Assembly (NCBI RefSeq): GCF_016595465.1
Contig: NZ_JAENIK010000011.1
Location: 1,178,001-1,242,000 of the forward strand
Direction: 5' to 3'
Origin: Luteolibacter yonseiensis
GTDB lineage: Bacteria > Verrucomicrobiota > Verrucomicrobiia > Verrucomicrobiales > Akkermansiaceae
Length of the DNA stretch: 64,000 nucleotides
Shown: in pieces, positions 8,908-17,716 of the stretch
How the letters are laid out: each line of letters begins with the position of its first letter
Position numbering within the stretch: the stretch's first letter is position 1
The notes under the pieces: generated by a model
Told to the model about the DNA's origin: nothing
The model's database searches: none
The model's input: only the letters and a program-made list of their open reading frames with translations
Program-made: the position numbers and the translations under genes

Positions 8908-9624
8908 TTAGATCCGGAATTGCGACAGCCGGGAAACCGCTTGTTTCAGCAACGCGCTGTCCCACTGGCCCGGTGCGGTGGCGGTGTTTCCGAGGAAACC
9001 ATAGTTGAAATGACTGCCGCACTGGGCGCAAAGCAATCGGGAAACGGGGGCCAGTGGTCCCATGCCCATGGTCGAGACGGGGATGCCGTGATCGGCCAAC
9101 TGGAATTCTGACAAGCGTGTGAGATCCGCTGGCGTTACCATTTTCGCCGCAGCCTTGAACATTGCCGCACCTGCTGCCTTCGCCGCTGCGGCGGCTTCTT
9201 CGAGCCTGGCTGTCTCAGGGAGTTTCTCAAAATCATGATAAGAAGCCAGCCATGGAATTTTTCTGGCCGTGAGTTCTGCCAGAATGTCTCCGCATTCGGC
9301 GATGCTGGCGACCTCGATATCCACCCAAGCCGCTGATTCCAAGGAAGTTTCCAGCAAGTTCATGCGTTCGCGGGCCGAGAGGTCCGACGCCCCTCCCTCT
9401 TCCTTTCTGCGTGCGGTGAACAACAGCGGAATCCCCCGCAGGTGTGCCCACATTTCAGGTCGGACGGTTGGAGAATCCGCTTGAAGCAGATCGAGCCGGA
9501 TTTCCGCGAGATCGCAGGCTTCATGAGCCGTGTGATTGTCAATATTTTGTAAATCTGAAAGACTTCCGAAGCTTCCCACAACCCGCGGTTGACCGTCTTC
9601 CAGCAATATTTTCGCGCTCGCCAT
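8908..9624 (-). CDS. aroD: Type I 3-dehydroquinate dehydratase
   Basis: Catalyses dehydration of 3-dehydroquinate to 3-dehydroshikimate in the shikimate pathway through a Schiff base. The 238-residue protein has the class I landmarks: EIRLDLL near the N-terminus, the catalytic His in ASYHDFEKLP, the Schiff-base Lys in AAMFKAAAK, and the C-terminal substrate loop STMGMGPLAPVSRLL with PGQ near the end (TATAPGQW). I chose the ATG at 9624, because the 12 residues upstream to 9660 would run into the divergent promoter region. The gene stands alone: no other aro gene is nearby. It is divergent from the secretin cluster with 157 bp between starts. Confidence 0.9.
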   Translation of the reverse strand: MASAKILLEDGQPRVVGSFGSLSDLQNIDNHTAHEACDLAEIRLDLLQADSPTVRPEMWAHLRGIPLLFTARRKEEGGASDLSARERMNLLETSLESAAWVDIEVASIAECGDILAELTARKIPWLASYHDFEKLPETARLEEAAAAAKAAGAAMFKAAAKMVTPADLTRLSEFQLADHGIPVSTMGMGPLAPVSRLLCAQCGSHFNYGFLGNTATAPGQWDSALLKQAVSRLSQFRI

Positions 9625-9781
9625 GAAAGAAGTGATGCGTGCCAAACGGCGGTTCGTCAACCGCTTGTGGCTTGCGGGAGGTCTCCTTGTATTTACTTCG
9701 TTCGGAATTTTGCGAGAAATCGTGATTTTCTCTGGTCAACCCGAAATCGAATTCCCTAGGTTCCTTCAAAACCTGAACCGC

Positions 9782-10408
9782 ATGAACATTTTACCCCGCT
9801 TTTCCGCCTTTATCGCCACTTCTGCAGTTGTCGCAGCCCTTTCCGTAGGTAGTGCATTTGGCCAAGCCGCCAAGGTTGTTGTCGAGAAGCCTGTGTTCGA
9901 CGATCTTCCTTCCCCTGAATTTTCCGGTGGCAAGCAGAAGTCCTTCAAGCCGGGTGACTGGCTTGAAATGGAAGCGAAATTGAAAGTCTCGCTCGCTCCC
10001 GAGCCACCTTCCAAGACCGCCGAAAAAATCACCGTCAAGTGGTATATCGCTGTCAAAAACCCTGATAAGGCGGGCACCTTCCTGCTTCTCACCAAGACGG
10101 TTGAGCACGTCAACGTCCCCTTGGAGCAGGAAGTTTACTGCTCGGCATACCTCTCGCCCGCTTCGATCAAGCGTCTCACCGGTTCCGATAAAGGCGGTAA
10201 GAACGCGGTCGAGTTCGTCGGTTACGAAGTGCTCGTGAACGGGGAGAAGAAAGCGGAGGAGACCAACAAGGGGAAAGCCGGTTGGTGGAACGCCGCCTCG
10301 GACAAGATTTCCCGCAGCGAATCGGTGCCGCTTCTCTCGAAGCTGGAAACACCGTTCGCCAACATGTGGTGGGACCGCTATGCGGAAGTGGGCGTGGAAC
10401 GCCGCTGA
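9782..10408 (+). CDS. Amuc_1102-like exported protein of the pilus-like cluster
   Basis: 208 residues beginning with a signal peptide (residues 1-29, cleavage after VGSAFG or near QAAK). The mature protein is a single domain of mostly beta character (PGDWLEMEAKLKVSL, KITVKWYIAVKNP, NAVEFVGYEVLVNGEKK). Position and size match Amuc_1102 of Akkermansia, which has an immunoglobulin-like fold and opens the same five-gene cluster. It is followed after 59 bp by the PilM-like gene. The open frame starts upstream at 9623, but the signal peptide fixes the ATG at 9782. Its role is unknown; a periplasmic accessory of the secretin/pilus-like complex is the likeliest reading. Confidence 0.8.
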   Translation: MNILPRFSAFIATSAVVAALSVGSAFGQAAKVVVEKPVFDDLPSPEFSGGKQKSFKPGDWLEMEAKLKVSLAPEPPSKTAEKITVKWYIAVKNPDKAGTFLLLTKTVEHVNVPLEQEVYCSAYLSPASIKRLTGSDKGGKNAVEFVGYEVLVNGEKKAEETNKGKAGWWNAASDKISRSESVPLLSKLETPFANMWWDRYAEVGVERR

Positions 10409-10467
10409 GCAGAGCACTGTTGTTATTTCACCCGGCAAGGCATTTTCCTCTCTTCATTCATTGAATC

Positions 10468-12345
10468 ATGGCTGACAATCAGACCACCGTCGCACTTAAT
10501 ATCGGATCTCAACGCGTTGGGATGGCCGTTTTCGAAGGCTCGAAAAACGGCGGCTTAGTCCTCAAGTCCTACGACTCGGAAACCATCGTGGCTGATCCTG
10601 CGATGGAGGCCGCGAAGGCATCCCAGATCCGGATCGCCATCGCGGACCTGGCCCAGCGCCTCAAGGTTGGCAAGACCAAGGCCCGTTATGCCATTTCCGG
10701 CCAATCGGTTTTCACCCGCTTCGTGAAACTGCCGCCGCTGCAGGATGACAACATCGAGCAGCTCGTTACTTTCGAAGCCCAGCAGCATGTTCCTTTCCCG
10801 CTCGCCGAAGTCGTTTGGGACTACGAGTTGATCGAAGGAGCCGATGAGAAGGAAGTCGTCATCGTCGCCATCAAGGCCGACGCGCTGGATGAGATCAACA
10901 CCTCGGTCAACGACAGCGGCCTCGGCACCTCCGAAGTCGATGTCGCGCCGATGGCTCTCTACAACGCCTTCCGCGCCACCTATGGCAATCCGGATGAGCC
11001 GATCCTGCTGATCGACATCGGAGCCAAAACCAGCAACCTGCTTTACATCGAGGGACGCCGCTTCTTCACCCGCAGCATCGCCATCGGTGGTGGCGCGGTC
11101 ACCGCGGCGATCGCGAAAGAATACGGCATCTCCTTCATGGATGCCGAGCACCAGAAGATCGCCAACGGACTCGTCGCTCTCGGCGGCGGCCACACCGAGC
11201 AACTGGATGAGACCGTCGCCGCTCTTGCGATGGTCATCCGCAACGCCCTCACCCGTCTTCCTGCGGAAATCGCCCGCACGACCAACTACTACCGCAGCCA
11301 GCACGGCGGCAGCGCGCCACGCCGCATCCTTCTCGCCGGTGGCGGTGCGAACCTTCCTTACACACTGGAATTCTTCCAGGAGAAGCTCAACCTGCCTGTC
11401 GAATACTTCAATCCCGTCCGCAATGTCACGGTGGGCAAGGGAGTCGATGCCGCGGTCATCCAGCGCGAAGGCCACCTCATGGGTGAGCTCGTCGGCTTGG
11501 GGCTCCGTAGCGTTGGCAAGGCCGCCATCAGCATCGATCTCGTGCCACAAGTGGTCGAGCAAGCCCGCGCGGCGGACAAGCGCAAGCCGTTCCTCATCGG
11601 CGCGGCGGTCATCCTTCTCGGTGGTTTCGCCGCTTGGGCCGCCTTCCAGAACCTCGCCGCTTCCAAGGCTGCCGAAGAGGCGACCCGGATGTCCGACAGC
11701 CGGGACAACCTGGCTCCCATCAAGAACGACATCGCCGCCCTCCTGAAAAGGGAAGACTCGCTCCGTAAAATCGCCACCGCATATACCGATGCCGAAAGGG
11801 ATCACGCATTCTGGCTCGATCTGCTCGCCGAAGTCCGCGGTGCTTTCGCCAGCGATGCTGTCTGGGTGACGGATATCGAACCACTCAGCGGTTACGATCC
11901 ACTTGCCGAGGTAGAAAAAACCACAGGAAAAGCCGGAGCCGCCAAGGCGAAAAGCGGCAAGTCGGTGATCAAGCCGGAATTCGCAGCCGTCGCTTATGGC
12001 CAGACCGCCATGGTGGACGTCAGGGCCGACGAACCCGAGGCCGGCAAAAGGCCCGCCCGTAACGCGAAGCCGGTTGATGCGGCTCCATCCGGAACCGCCA
12101 ATGCCGTCCGCATCCGTGGCTTCTGGCGTCAGACTCCGAAAGGTCAGAACGTGGTTTCCGAACTCTTGAAGAACCTCCGCGACAAATCGGCCCTGTTCCA
12201 ATTCAAGACCAAGGACACCAAGGGAGCTGAAACCGTGCTTCCTGATAACAAGATCCTCGACATCACCGTCCAAGGCGCCGCAGGCGAACTCGCACTTCCT
12301 TTTGAAATCACCCTGCCGCTGGCCCGCGAGGTCGTCATCAAGTAA
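10468..12345 (+). CDS. pilM: PilM-like actin-fold ATPase fused to a PilN-like membrane segment (Amuc_1101-like)
   Basis: 625 residues. Residues 1-360 are PilM: ALNIGSQRVGMAVF is the phosphate-1 loop, LLIDIGAKTSNLLYIEG the phosphate-2 loop, and RILLAGGGANLPYTLEFF the adenosine motif. A membrane helix follows at about 375-393 (FLIGAAVILLGGFAAWAAF). The remaining ~230 residues are predicted periplasmic, with a helical stretch and a PilN-like alpha/beta end (VRIRGFWRQTPKGQNVV). In type IV pilus systems PilM is cytosolic and recruits the short N-terminus of membrane-bound PilN; here both appear to be one chain. It precedes the Amuc_1100-like (PilO-like) gene by 33 bp. The ATG is preceded by the same TTGAATC as the next gene. 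Confidence 0.85.
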   Translation: MADNQTTVALNIGSQRVGMAVFEGSKNGGLVLKSYDSETIVADPAMEAAKASQIRIAIADLAQRLKVGKTKARYAISGQSVFTRFVKLPPLQDDNIEQLVTFEAQQHVPFPLAEVVWDYELIEGADEKEVVIVAIKADALDEINTSVNDSGLGTSEVDVAPMALYNAFRATYGNPDEPILLIDIGAKTSNLLYIEGRRFFTRSIAIGGGAVTAAIAKEYGISFMDAEHQKIANGLVALGGGHTEQLDETVAALAMVIRNALTRLPAEIARTTNYYRSQHGGSAPRRILLAGGGANLPYTLEFFQEKLNLPVEYFNPVRNVTVGKGVDAAVIQREGHLMGELVGLGLRSVGKAAISIDLVPQVVEQARAADKRKPFLIGAAVILLGGFAAWAAFQNLAASKAAEEATRMSDSRDNLAPIKNDIAALLKREDSLRKIATAYTDAERDHAFWLDLLAEVRGAFASDAVWVTDIEPLSGYDPLAEVEKTTGKAGAAKAKSGKSVIKPEFAAVAYGQTAMVDVRADEPEAGKRPARNAKPVDAAPSGTANAVRIRGFWRQTPKGQNVVSELLKNLRDKSALFQFKTKDTKGAETVLPDNKILDITVQGAAGELALPFEITLPLAREVVIK

Positions 12346-12378
12346 TCACGACCCGATAACCCATTTGCCATTTGAATC

Positions 12379-13350
12379 ATGAATTGGATCAAGGAAAACA
12401 AGTTTCTCGCAGGCCTCGCCGGCGGAACCCTCGGCGGAGCGATCGTGCTCCTCGTTGTCGGTATGCTCGGCTCGGGCAAATATGACACCGCGAAGGAGAA
12501 TTTCGACACTTCGTATGAAGAAGCGTCCGGCTTTGAAAAGCTTCCGCTCTACCCGAAAACCGAGCACAAGGATGCCAAGAACAAGGCGCTCGGCGAATAT
12601 GTCAAGCTGGTCGAGGCGCTTCAGACCGATTTCGAACCCTTCCGCCCGAAGGAAATCAAGAACGTCAGCCCCCAGGAGTTCACCGACTCGCTGCTCGCGG
12701 CGAACTCGGAAGTCCGCAAGGCTTTTGAAGAGGGGGCGACTGTCGTTCCCGAGCCCTTTTTCCTGGGCTTCGAGCGATACAAGACCAGCCTCGCCTCAGG
12801 TAACAACACCGGTGTCCTCAACTATCAGCTTGGTGCCATCAAGTCGCTGTTGCTCGCCCTCGCGAAAGCAAAACCCACCGAGCTGAAAAACTTCTATCGT
12901 CAGCCGCTTCCGGAAGAAGACAACCAAACGTTCGCGGCGGCTGATGCGTCGGTCGCAAGGGCGTTTCCGATGGAGCTGACCTTCACCGGAGCTGAAAAGT
13001 CAGTCCGTGAGTTCTTGTCGGCACTTTCGAAAATCGACAAGCAGTACGTTGTCATCCGCGCCCTGCGCATCGGCAACATCAAGAAAGACCCGCCACGCAC
13101 TACCGATGCCCAGTTTGACAAGCCTGCGGGCGAGGAAAAACCGGCAAGCGGTGGCGGTGAGGCATTCTCCGGCGGCTTCGTCCTGCCAGGTGATGATGCT
13201 GCCGCTCCAGCCGCGGACGCTTCCGCGCCAGCCGCTCCGGCGGCGGCCGATTCCAGCCGTATCCTTTCCCAAGTGCTTGGAACCGAGCAGCTGCAAGTGT
13301 TTCTCCGCTTGGACCTCCTCGAATTCCTTCCTGCGAAGAAACTTCCTTAA
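12379..13350 (+). CDS. Amuc_1100-like membrane-anchored PilO-type protein
   Basis: 323 residues, close to the length of Akkermansia Amuc_1100. An N-terminal membrane helix (residues 8-30, FLAGLAGGTLGGAIVLLVVGML) is followed by a helical coiled-coil part (GEYVKLVEALQTDFEPFRPKEIKNV) and an alpha/beta domain (MELTFTGAEKSVREFLSALSKIDKQYVVIRALRIGNI), the layout of PilO-like pilus alignment proteins. A Pro/Ala-rich linker near residues 275-295 precedes a short C-terminal segment. Amuc_1100 is the outer-envelope protein of Akkermansia known for immune signalling; whether this homologue shares that activity is unknown, because similarity is judged here by context and architecture. It lies between the PilM/N and Amuc_1099-like genes. 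Confidence 0.82.
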   Translation: MNWIKENKFLAGLAGGTLGGAIVLLVVGMLGSGKYDTAKENFDTSYEEASGFEKLPLYPKTEHKDAKNKALGEYVKLVEALQTDFEPFRPKEIKNVSPQEFTDSLLAANSEVRKAFEEGATVVPEPFFLGFERYKTSLASGNNTGVLNYQLGAIKSLLLALAKAKPTELKNFYRQPLPEEDNQTFAAADASVARAFPMELTFTGAEKSVREFLSALSKIDKQYVVIRALRIGNIKKDPPRTTDAQFDKPAGEEKPASGGGEAFSGGFVLPGDDAAAPAADASAPAAPAAADSSRILSQVLGTEQLQVFLRLDLLEFLPAKKLP

Positions 13351-13376
13351 TCCAGACAAAAGCCCATTTTCCAACC

Positions 13377-14432
13377 ATGTCCTGGTTTTCACAGAATTAC
13401 GAAAAAGCCGCCCTCGGCGGAGCCGTTGCCGTCGCCTTAGGCCTTTCCTATTTGGGATGGTCCAAACTCGGGGGGGTCGAAGAAGAATTCGGATCCGAAC
13501 TCAAGGGGACTGGTGCGACCAGCGCCGCCGTGAAGGATGCCGATCTCATTCCCAAGGCCAAGTCTTCCATGCAGCTTGACCGCACGGTGGGTCAGGGTCT
13601 CGCGGCAGGCGAACGCCCGGTGGATCTTTTCACCGGTATCCCGCTCTTCATTGCCAGCGCCAATCCGGAAGTGGCCATCGACCCAACCAACGACCAGCCG
13701 ATTCATCCGCCCATTCCGAATACTTGGTGGATTGAGAACCGCCTCGATCCGGGCTTCGCCGATTCACCGAACCGGGATCCCGACCAGGATGGATTCTCGA
13801 ACAAGGAGGAATACGAGGCAAAGACCGATCCCAACAATGCCAAATCGGTTCCTTCCCTCATCGCGAAGCTCAAATACTCCCGTGATGAAAGCCTGAAGTG
13901 GGTGCTCCGCCCCACCTATGGTGACAACGGAAGCTTCCCTTTCAACTTCTTCGACAGCAAGGGTGGCGTGAACAAGACCGGTGCGGCCGACATGATCCCG
14001 CCAGGTGGATTGTTCTTCACCAAGGGTGTCATGCTGAACCGCTTCAAACTTCTCGGTTCAGAGATCAGGCGTGAGATGAATCCGAAGACCAACGTCGAGA
14101 TGGAGATCACCTACGTCCGCATCGAGGACCAGCGCCCGAACAAGAAGGGCACCGTTTACGAATATCCCGCGCCGTTGTCGGAAGAGCGCATGAACGAGCA
14201 TGCCAAGTATGACCGCACCGCCATCCTCTCTCTGGAAGCGGTCGGCTATGCCGGCAAGGAATTCAAAGTCGAGGAGAACACCACGTTCGCCCTTCCTCCG
14301 GATGGTCCGAAGAAGGACTACCTCGCAAAAGTCGTCACACCGGAATCGGTCACCATCGAATACACCAATGCCGCCGGTGAGAAGAAATCGGTCCAGATCA
14401 GCAAGGGTGGCATGCCCCAGATCACCGAATAA
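13377..14432 (+). CDS. Amuc_1099-like membrane-anchored protein with a calcium-binding-type motif
   Basis: 351 residues with an N-terminal membrane anchor (residues 10-29, AALGGAVAVALGLSYLGWSK) and an otherwise extracytoplasmic chain. Near residues 130-145 the motif DPDQDGFSNKEEYEAKTDP has the DxDxDG spacing of thrombospondin type 3/EF-hand-like calcium loops. The second half is beta-rich. It sits 26 bp after the Amuc_1100-like gene and 60 bp before the secretin, the position of Amuc_1099 in Akkermansia. PilP-like proteins occupy this place in type IV pilus operons and bridge PilNO to the secretin. I infer an analogous linking role but see no sequence proof of a PilP fold. Confidence 0.8.
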   Translation: MSWFSQNYEKAALGGAVAVALGLSYLGWSKLGGVEEEFGSELKGTGATSAAVKDADLIPKAKSSMQLDRTVGQGLAAGERPVDLFTGIPLFIASANPEVAIDPTNDQPIHPPIPNTWWIENRLDPGFADSPNRDPDQDGFSNKEEYEAKTDPNNAKSVPSLIAKLKYSRDESLKWVLRPTYGDNGSFPFNFFDSKGGVNKTGAADMIPPGGLFFTKGVMLNRFKLLGSEIRREMNPKTNVEMEITYVRIEDQRPNKKGTVYEYPAPLSEERMNEHAKYDRTAILSLEAVGYAGKEFKVEENTTFALPPDGPKKDYLAKVVTPESVTIEYTNAAGEKKSVQISKGGMPQITE

Positions 14433-14492
14433 GATCCCCTAAAAAATCGCTTTCCAAAACTCGAAAACATCGCCAGAAAACCTCAGCTCACT

Positions 14493-17126
14493 ATGCAAAA
14501 AACGCCAATGTATCGAACCAGTCGCACCGCCCTCGCGTTGATGGCCGTGGCATCCTCCATGCCCGTCACCGTAACGGTTGCGAACGCCGGCGAAGGCTCC
14601 AGCCTCAGCGGTCTCGCCCAGCGTGAAATGATCCGTCGTCAGGACGCTGTCGCCCAGGGCGACGCGCTTCTTATCGAAGGTCGTGCCGCTTATGAAAAGG
14701 GAGACTATCAGCAAGCTGTTGATAAATATCGCCAGGCACTGGACGGCCTGCCGGATGCGCCGATGGTCTCCGACCGCCGCCAAAGCTACATTGCGCACCT
14801 GAGTGACGCGAGCGTCGCTCTTGCCATGCAGAACCGCAAGGTCGGCAAATATTCCGAAGCCCGCACGCTTCTCGAGGGCGTCATCGCCGTCGATGCGAAC
14901 AATGTCGATGCCAAGCGCGAACTGGGTTACCTCGATGATCCGATCCGCACCAACCCGGCTCTCACCTACGAACACACCAAGAACGTCGATCAGGTCCGCC
15001 GCGCGCTCTACACCGCCGAAGGCAACTACAACCTCGGCAAGTATGACGACGCCAAGCGCAATTACGAGGACGTGCTTCGTCTCGATCCTTACAACAGCGC
15101 CGCCCGCCGCGGACTTGAAAAACTCGCCGCCGCCCGTTCCGACTACTATCGTGCCGCTTATGACCACACACGCGCCGAGCTTCTCGCGCAGGTGGATGCC
15201 GCATGGGAACTTTCCGTTCCCCCCGATGCTCCTGAACTGACGAACACCACCATCGGACGAGACGGCCCGACCGAAGGTGTTGCTTATATCTCCAGAAAGC
15301 TTGAGAGAATCATCATTCCCCGCATCGACTTCGAAGACACCACGGTGGAAGAAGCGATCGATTTCCTCCGTCTCCGCGCATCCGAACTGGATGTGACCGA
15401 AACGGATCCTGCGAAAAAGGGAATCAACTTCGTGATCCGTCGTCCTCGTGCCGCAGCCTCCGCTGGTCCGGCCGATCCGGCCGCACCAGGTGGTGCCGAC
15501 CTTCCTCTTGGCGGTGCTGATCCGGGAACCCTGCGTGTGAAGGAACTGCGCGTCCGCAACCTGCCTCTCGCACAAGCTCTCAAATACATCTGCGATCAAA
15601 CCAAACTTCGTTACAAGGTTGACGACTTCGCGGTGACGCTCGTTCCTGCGACCGAAGCTGGCGACGAAATCTTCACCCGCAGCTTCACGGTGCCACCTGA
15701 CTTCCAATCCTCGCTCGACAGTGGTGAGGACGGCGGTAGTGGCGGTGCTGCTGCGGATCCGTTCGCGGAATCGGCTTCCGGCAGCGGTGCGAAGAGACTG
15801 ACTGCCCGCAAGCCGATCCTTGATCTCCTGAAGGCCAACGGAATCGTCTTCGGCGAAGGCAGCTCCGCAACCCTCAGCAGCGGCGGTTCGCTTCTGGTGA
15901 CCAACACCCCTTCGGAACTCGACAAGGTCGAGCAGCTGGTTCAATCGATGAACAAGGCTCCGAAGCAGGTGAAGATCACCACCAAGTTTGTTGAAATCTC
16001 CCAAGAGAACAACGACGAGCTCGGCTTCGACTGGATCGTCAATCCATTCGGTCTTTCCAACACGGTCTTCGGCAGCGGTGGTACCCAAGGTAACCAAGGC
16101 GGCCGCACCGGTGGCGACTTCATCAGCCCGGTCAACGGAACTTCGGTGGACGGCATCCCTGCCGATCCTTCCCAAGGCACCACCAACGGCGTGACCAATG
16201 GTCTCCGCAGCGGTGACCAGGCGATCAACCGTAACAACATCGACGCGATCCTCAACAACCCGAGCCGCACCGCACAAGCTGCGAACGTCGCTCCTGGTAT
16301 CGCCGCTCTCACCGGTCTGTTCTCCGACGGCCAGGTCCAGCTCATCATGCGCGGACTTGCCCAGAAGAAAGGCACGGACCTGATGACCGCTCCATCGGTG
16401 ACCGCGAAGTCGCAACAGAAGGCGACGATCGAGATCATCCGTGAATTCATCTACCCGACCGAATACGAGCCCCCCGAACTTCCAAACAGCACCGGCAGCA
16501 CCGTCACTGGTGGCTTCGGTCTCGGCGGTGGCTTCGGTGGCGGCGGTGGCGCCAGCTTCCCGGTCACTCCTGCGACGCCGACCGCGTTCGATACCCGTAA
16601 CACCGGTGTCACGCTCGAAATCGAACCCACCATCGGTGAAAACGATTTCGTGATCGATCTCCGCTTCGTTCCTGAAATCGTCGAATTCGAAGGTTTCATC
16701 AACTACGGCAGCCCGATCCAGTCGCCATCCACGGACGCCCTCGGCAACCCGGTCGTTTCGGTCATCACCGAAAACCGCATCGAAATGCCGGTCTTCTCCG
16801 CCCGCCGTGTCAACACCCAGCTCACCATCTATGACGGTTACACCGTTGCGGTCGGCGGTCTGATGCGTGAGGATGTGCAGAACGTCGAGGACAAGGTGCC
16901 GATTCTCGGTGACATCCCGATCATCGGCCGCCTGTTCCAGAGCAAGTCGGAAAACCGGATCAAGAGCAACCTGATCATCTTCGTCACGGCGCAGATCATC
17001 GATGCGACCGGACGCCCGCTTCGCGGACCTGACGCAGGCAGCACGGTGCCGGTTTCGGCCCCGGCAAGCACTGGCGGCGGCTTCGATGGTGGCGTTCTTC
17101 CGGACCTTCCGGCTCCCGCCAACTGA
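14493..17126 (+). CDS. Secretin of the type II/III secretion and type IV pilus superfamily (Amuc_1098-like)
   Basis: 877 residues. A signal peptide (1-31, ending VTVANAG) is followed by TPR repeats to about residue 220 (KGDYQQAVDKYRQALDGLPDAP, GKYDDAKRNYEDVLRLDPYN). Next come N-type domains containing low-complexity Ala/Pro/Gly and Gly/Ser inserts, then the secretin beta-domain with the signature VPILGDIPIIGRLFQSK near residue 805. A Gly-rich segment (GGFGLGGGFGGGGG) interrupts the secretin domain near residues 670-690. The protein would form the outer-membrane channel for the pilus-like machine built by the four upstream genes. No PilB/PilT-type motor ATPase or pilin lies in the window. A strong terminator follows immediately. 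Confidence 0.9.
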   Translation: MQKTPMYRTSRTALALMAVASSMPVTVTVANAGEGSSLSGLAQREMIRRQDAVAQGDALLIEGRAAYEKGDYQQAVDKYRQALDGLPDAPMVSDRRQSYIAHLSDASVALAMQNRKVGKYSEARTLLEGVIAVDANNVDAKRELGYLDDPIRTNPALTYEHTKNVDQVRRALYTAEGNYNLGKYDDAKRNYEDVLRLDPYNSAARRGLEKLAAARSDYYRAAYDHTRAELLAQVDAAWELSVPPDAPELTNTTIGRDGPTEGVAYISRKLERIIIPRIDFEDTTVEEAIDFLRLRASELDVTETDPAKKGINFVIRRPRAAASAGPADPAAPGGADLPLGGADPGTLRVKELRVRNLPLAQALKYICDQTKLRYKVDDFAVTLVPATEAGDEIFTRSFTVPPDFQSSLDSGEDGGSGGAAADPFAESASGSGAKRLTARKPILDLLKANGIVFGEGSSATLSSGGSLLVTNTPSELDKVEQLVQSMNKAPKQVKITTKFVEISQENNDELGFDWIVNPFGLSNTVFGSGGTQGNQGGRTGGDFISPVNGTSVDGIPADPSQGTTNGVTNGLRSGDQAINRNNIDAILNNPSRTAQAANVAPGIAALTGLFSDGQVQLIMRGLAQKKGTDLMTAPSVTAKSQQKATIEIIREFIYPTEYEPPELPNSTGSTVTGGFGLGGGFGGGGGASFPVTPATPTAFDTRNTGVTLEIEPTIGENDFVIDLRFVPEIVEFEGFINYGSPIQSPSTDALGNPVVSVITENRIEMPVFSARRVNTQLTIYDGYTVAVGGLMREDVQNVEDKVPILGDIPIIGRLFQSKSENRIKSNLIIFVTAQIIDATGRPLRGPDAGSTVPVSAPASTGGGFDGGVLPDLPAPAN

Positions 17127-17143
17127 TCCATAAAAATTCACTG

Positions 17144-17174
17144 ACGGGCGAAGGAGCGATCCTTCGCCCGTTTT
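17144..17174 (+). terminator. Rho-independent terminator after the secretin gene
   Basis: Perfect 12-bp stem (ACGGGCGAAGGA / TCCTTCGCCCGT) with loop GCGA, followed by TTTT. It starts 18 bp after the secretin stop and marks the end of the five-gene cluster. Confidence 0.88.
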
Positions 17175-17716
17175 GCGTTTTGAGAGTGGGTGGTTGCCGC
17201 AAATGGATGAGGGATATGTTTTTGTGTTGGTTTTGAATTTGCGTCGAGGTCTTGGGATGATCGCAAGATGTCGTTGCTTCTGGAGTTACCGGATTGGTTG
17301 CTTTCGGATCACGTCCCAGCCTGCCGGTGGACAGGATGTCCACGGCGCGTAGCGTTCAGGATGAACGCGCTCCTTTCGGCGGCAGCCGGCAGAACCTCGT
17401 CATCCCGACGACTGCTCCGCGGAACATCCTGTCCTGCGAGGACCTCCCGGGTGGGTGTCGGGAAGTCCGGGAGTTCTGATCCGTGGTATGAGAACCAACC
17501 GGACGACAGAAGTACCCTCACCGGACGACAAAAGGGGATGCTGCCAAAAGCAAATCCGTCCAGTTGGATCGGCACCGAACACCGGCGCCCTGATTCCGGA
17601 GAATTCCATCCAAAAGCGCCGCTTGGCACATTGTCGTCGAAAGAGTCGTTTCCGACGAACGGGCGGGTGTTTCTTCTTTTCTTGCCCTGTTCGCGGTATC
17701 CCACGATTCTCCCTCC
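17175..17716. other. Intergenic region with hairpin elements, no convincing gene
   Basis: About 540 bp between the secretin terminator and the coaE-rho start. Open frames on both strands are Arg/Ser/Pro-rich without recognisable domains, so I read it as non-coding. It holds two consecutive 7-bp hairpins with the same CAGGATG core (17327-17343 and 17352-17368), and an 11-bp segment at 17424-17434 (ACATCCTGTCC) that is the exact reverse complement of 17329-17339. The coaE-rho promoter must lie here, but I cannot identify one confidently. Confidence 0.6.
17327..17373. repeat. Tandem CAGGATG-core hairpins
   Basis: Two hairpins in a row: GTGGACA-GGA-TGTCCAC (17327-17343) and GCGTTCA-GGA-TGAACGC (17352-17368). 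The inner CAGGATG is identical while the outer five bases differ in both arms and remain complementary. The second is followed by GCTCC, a suffix shared with palindromes at 23301-23322 and 54856-54880. This looks like a small interspersed palindromic element; its function is unknown. Confidence 0.6.

Noticed and set aside
14439-17141. 900-residue open frame on the minus strand over the secretin gene
   Set aside because: Shadow of the secretin reading frame in high-GC DNA: rich in Arg, Asp, Gly and Val, with no domain signature. The plus strand has a clear signal peptide, TPRs and secretin motif.
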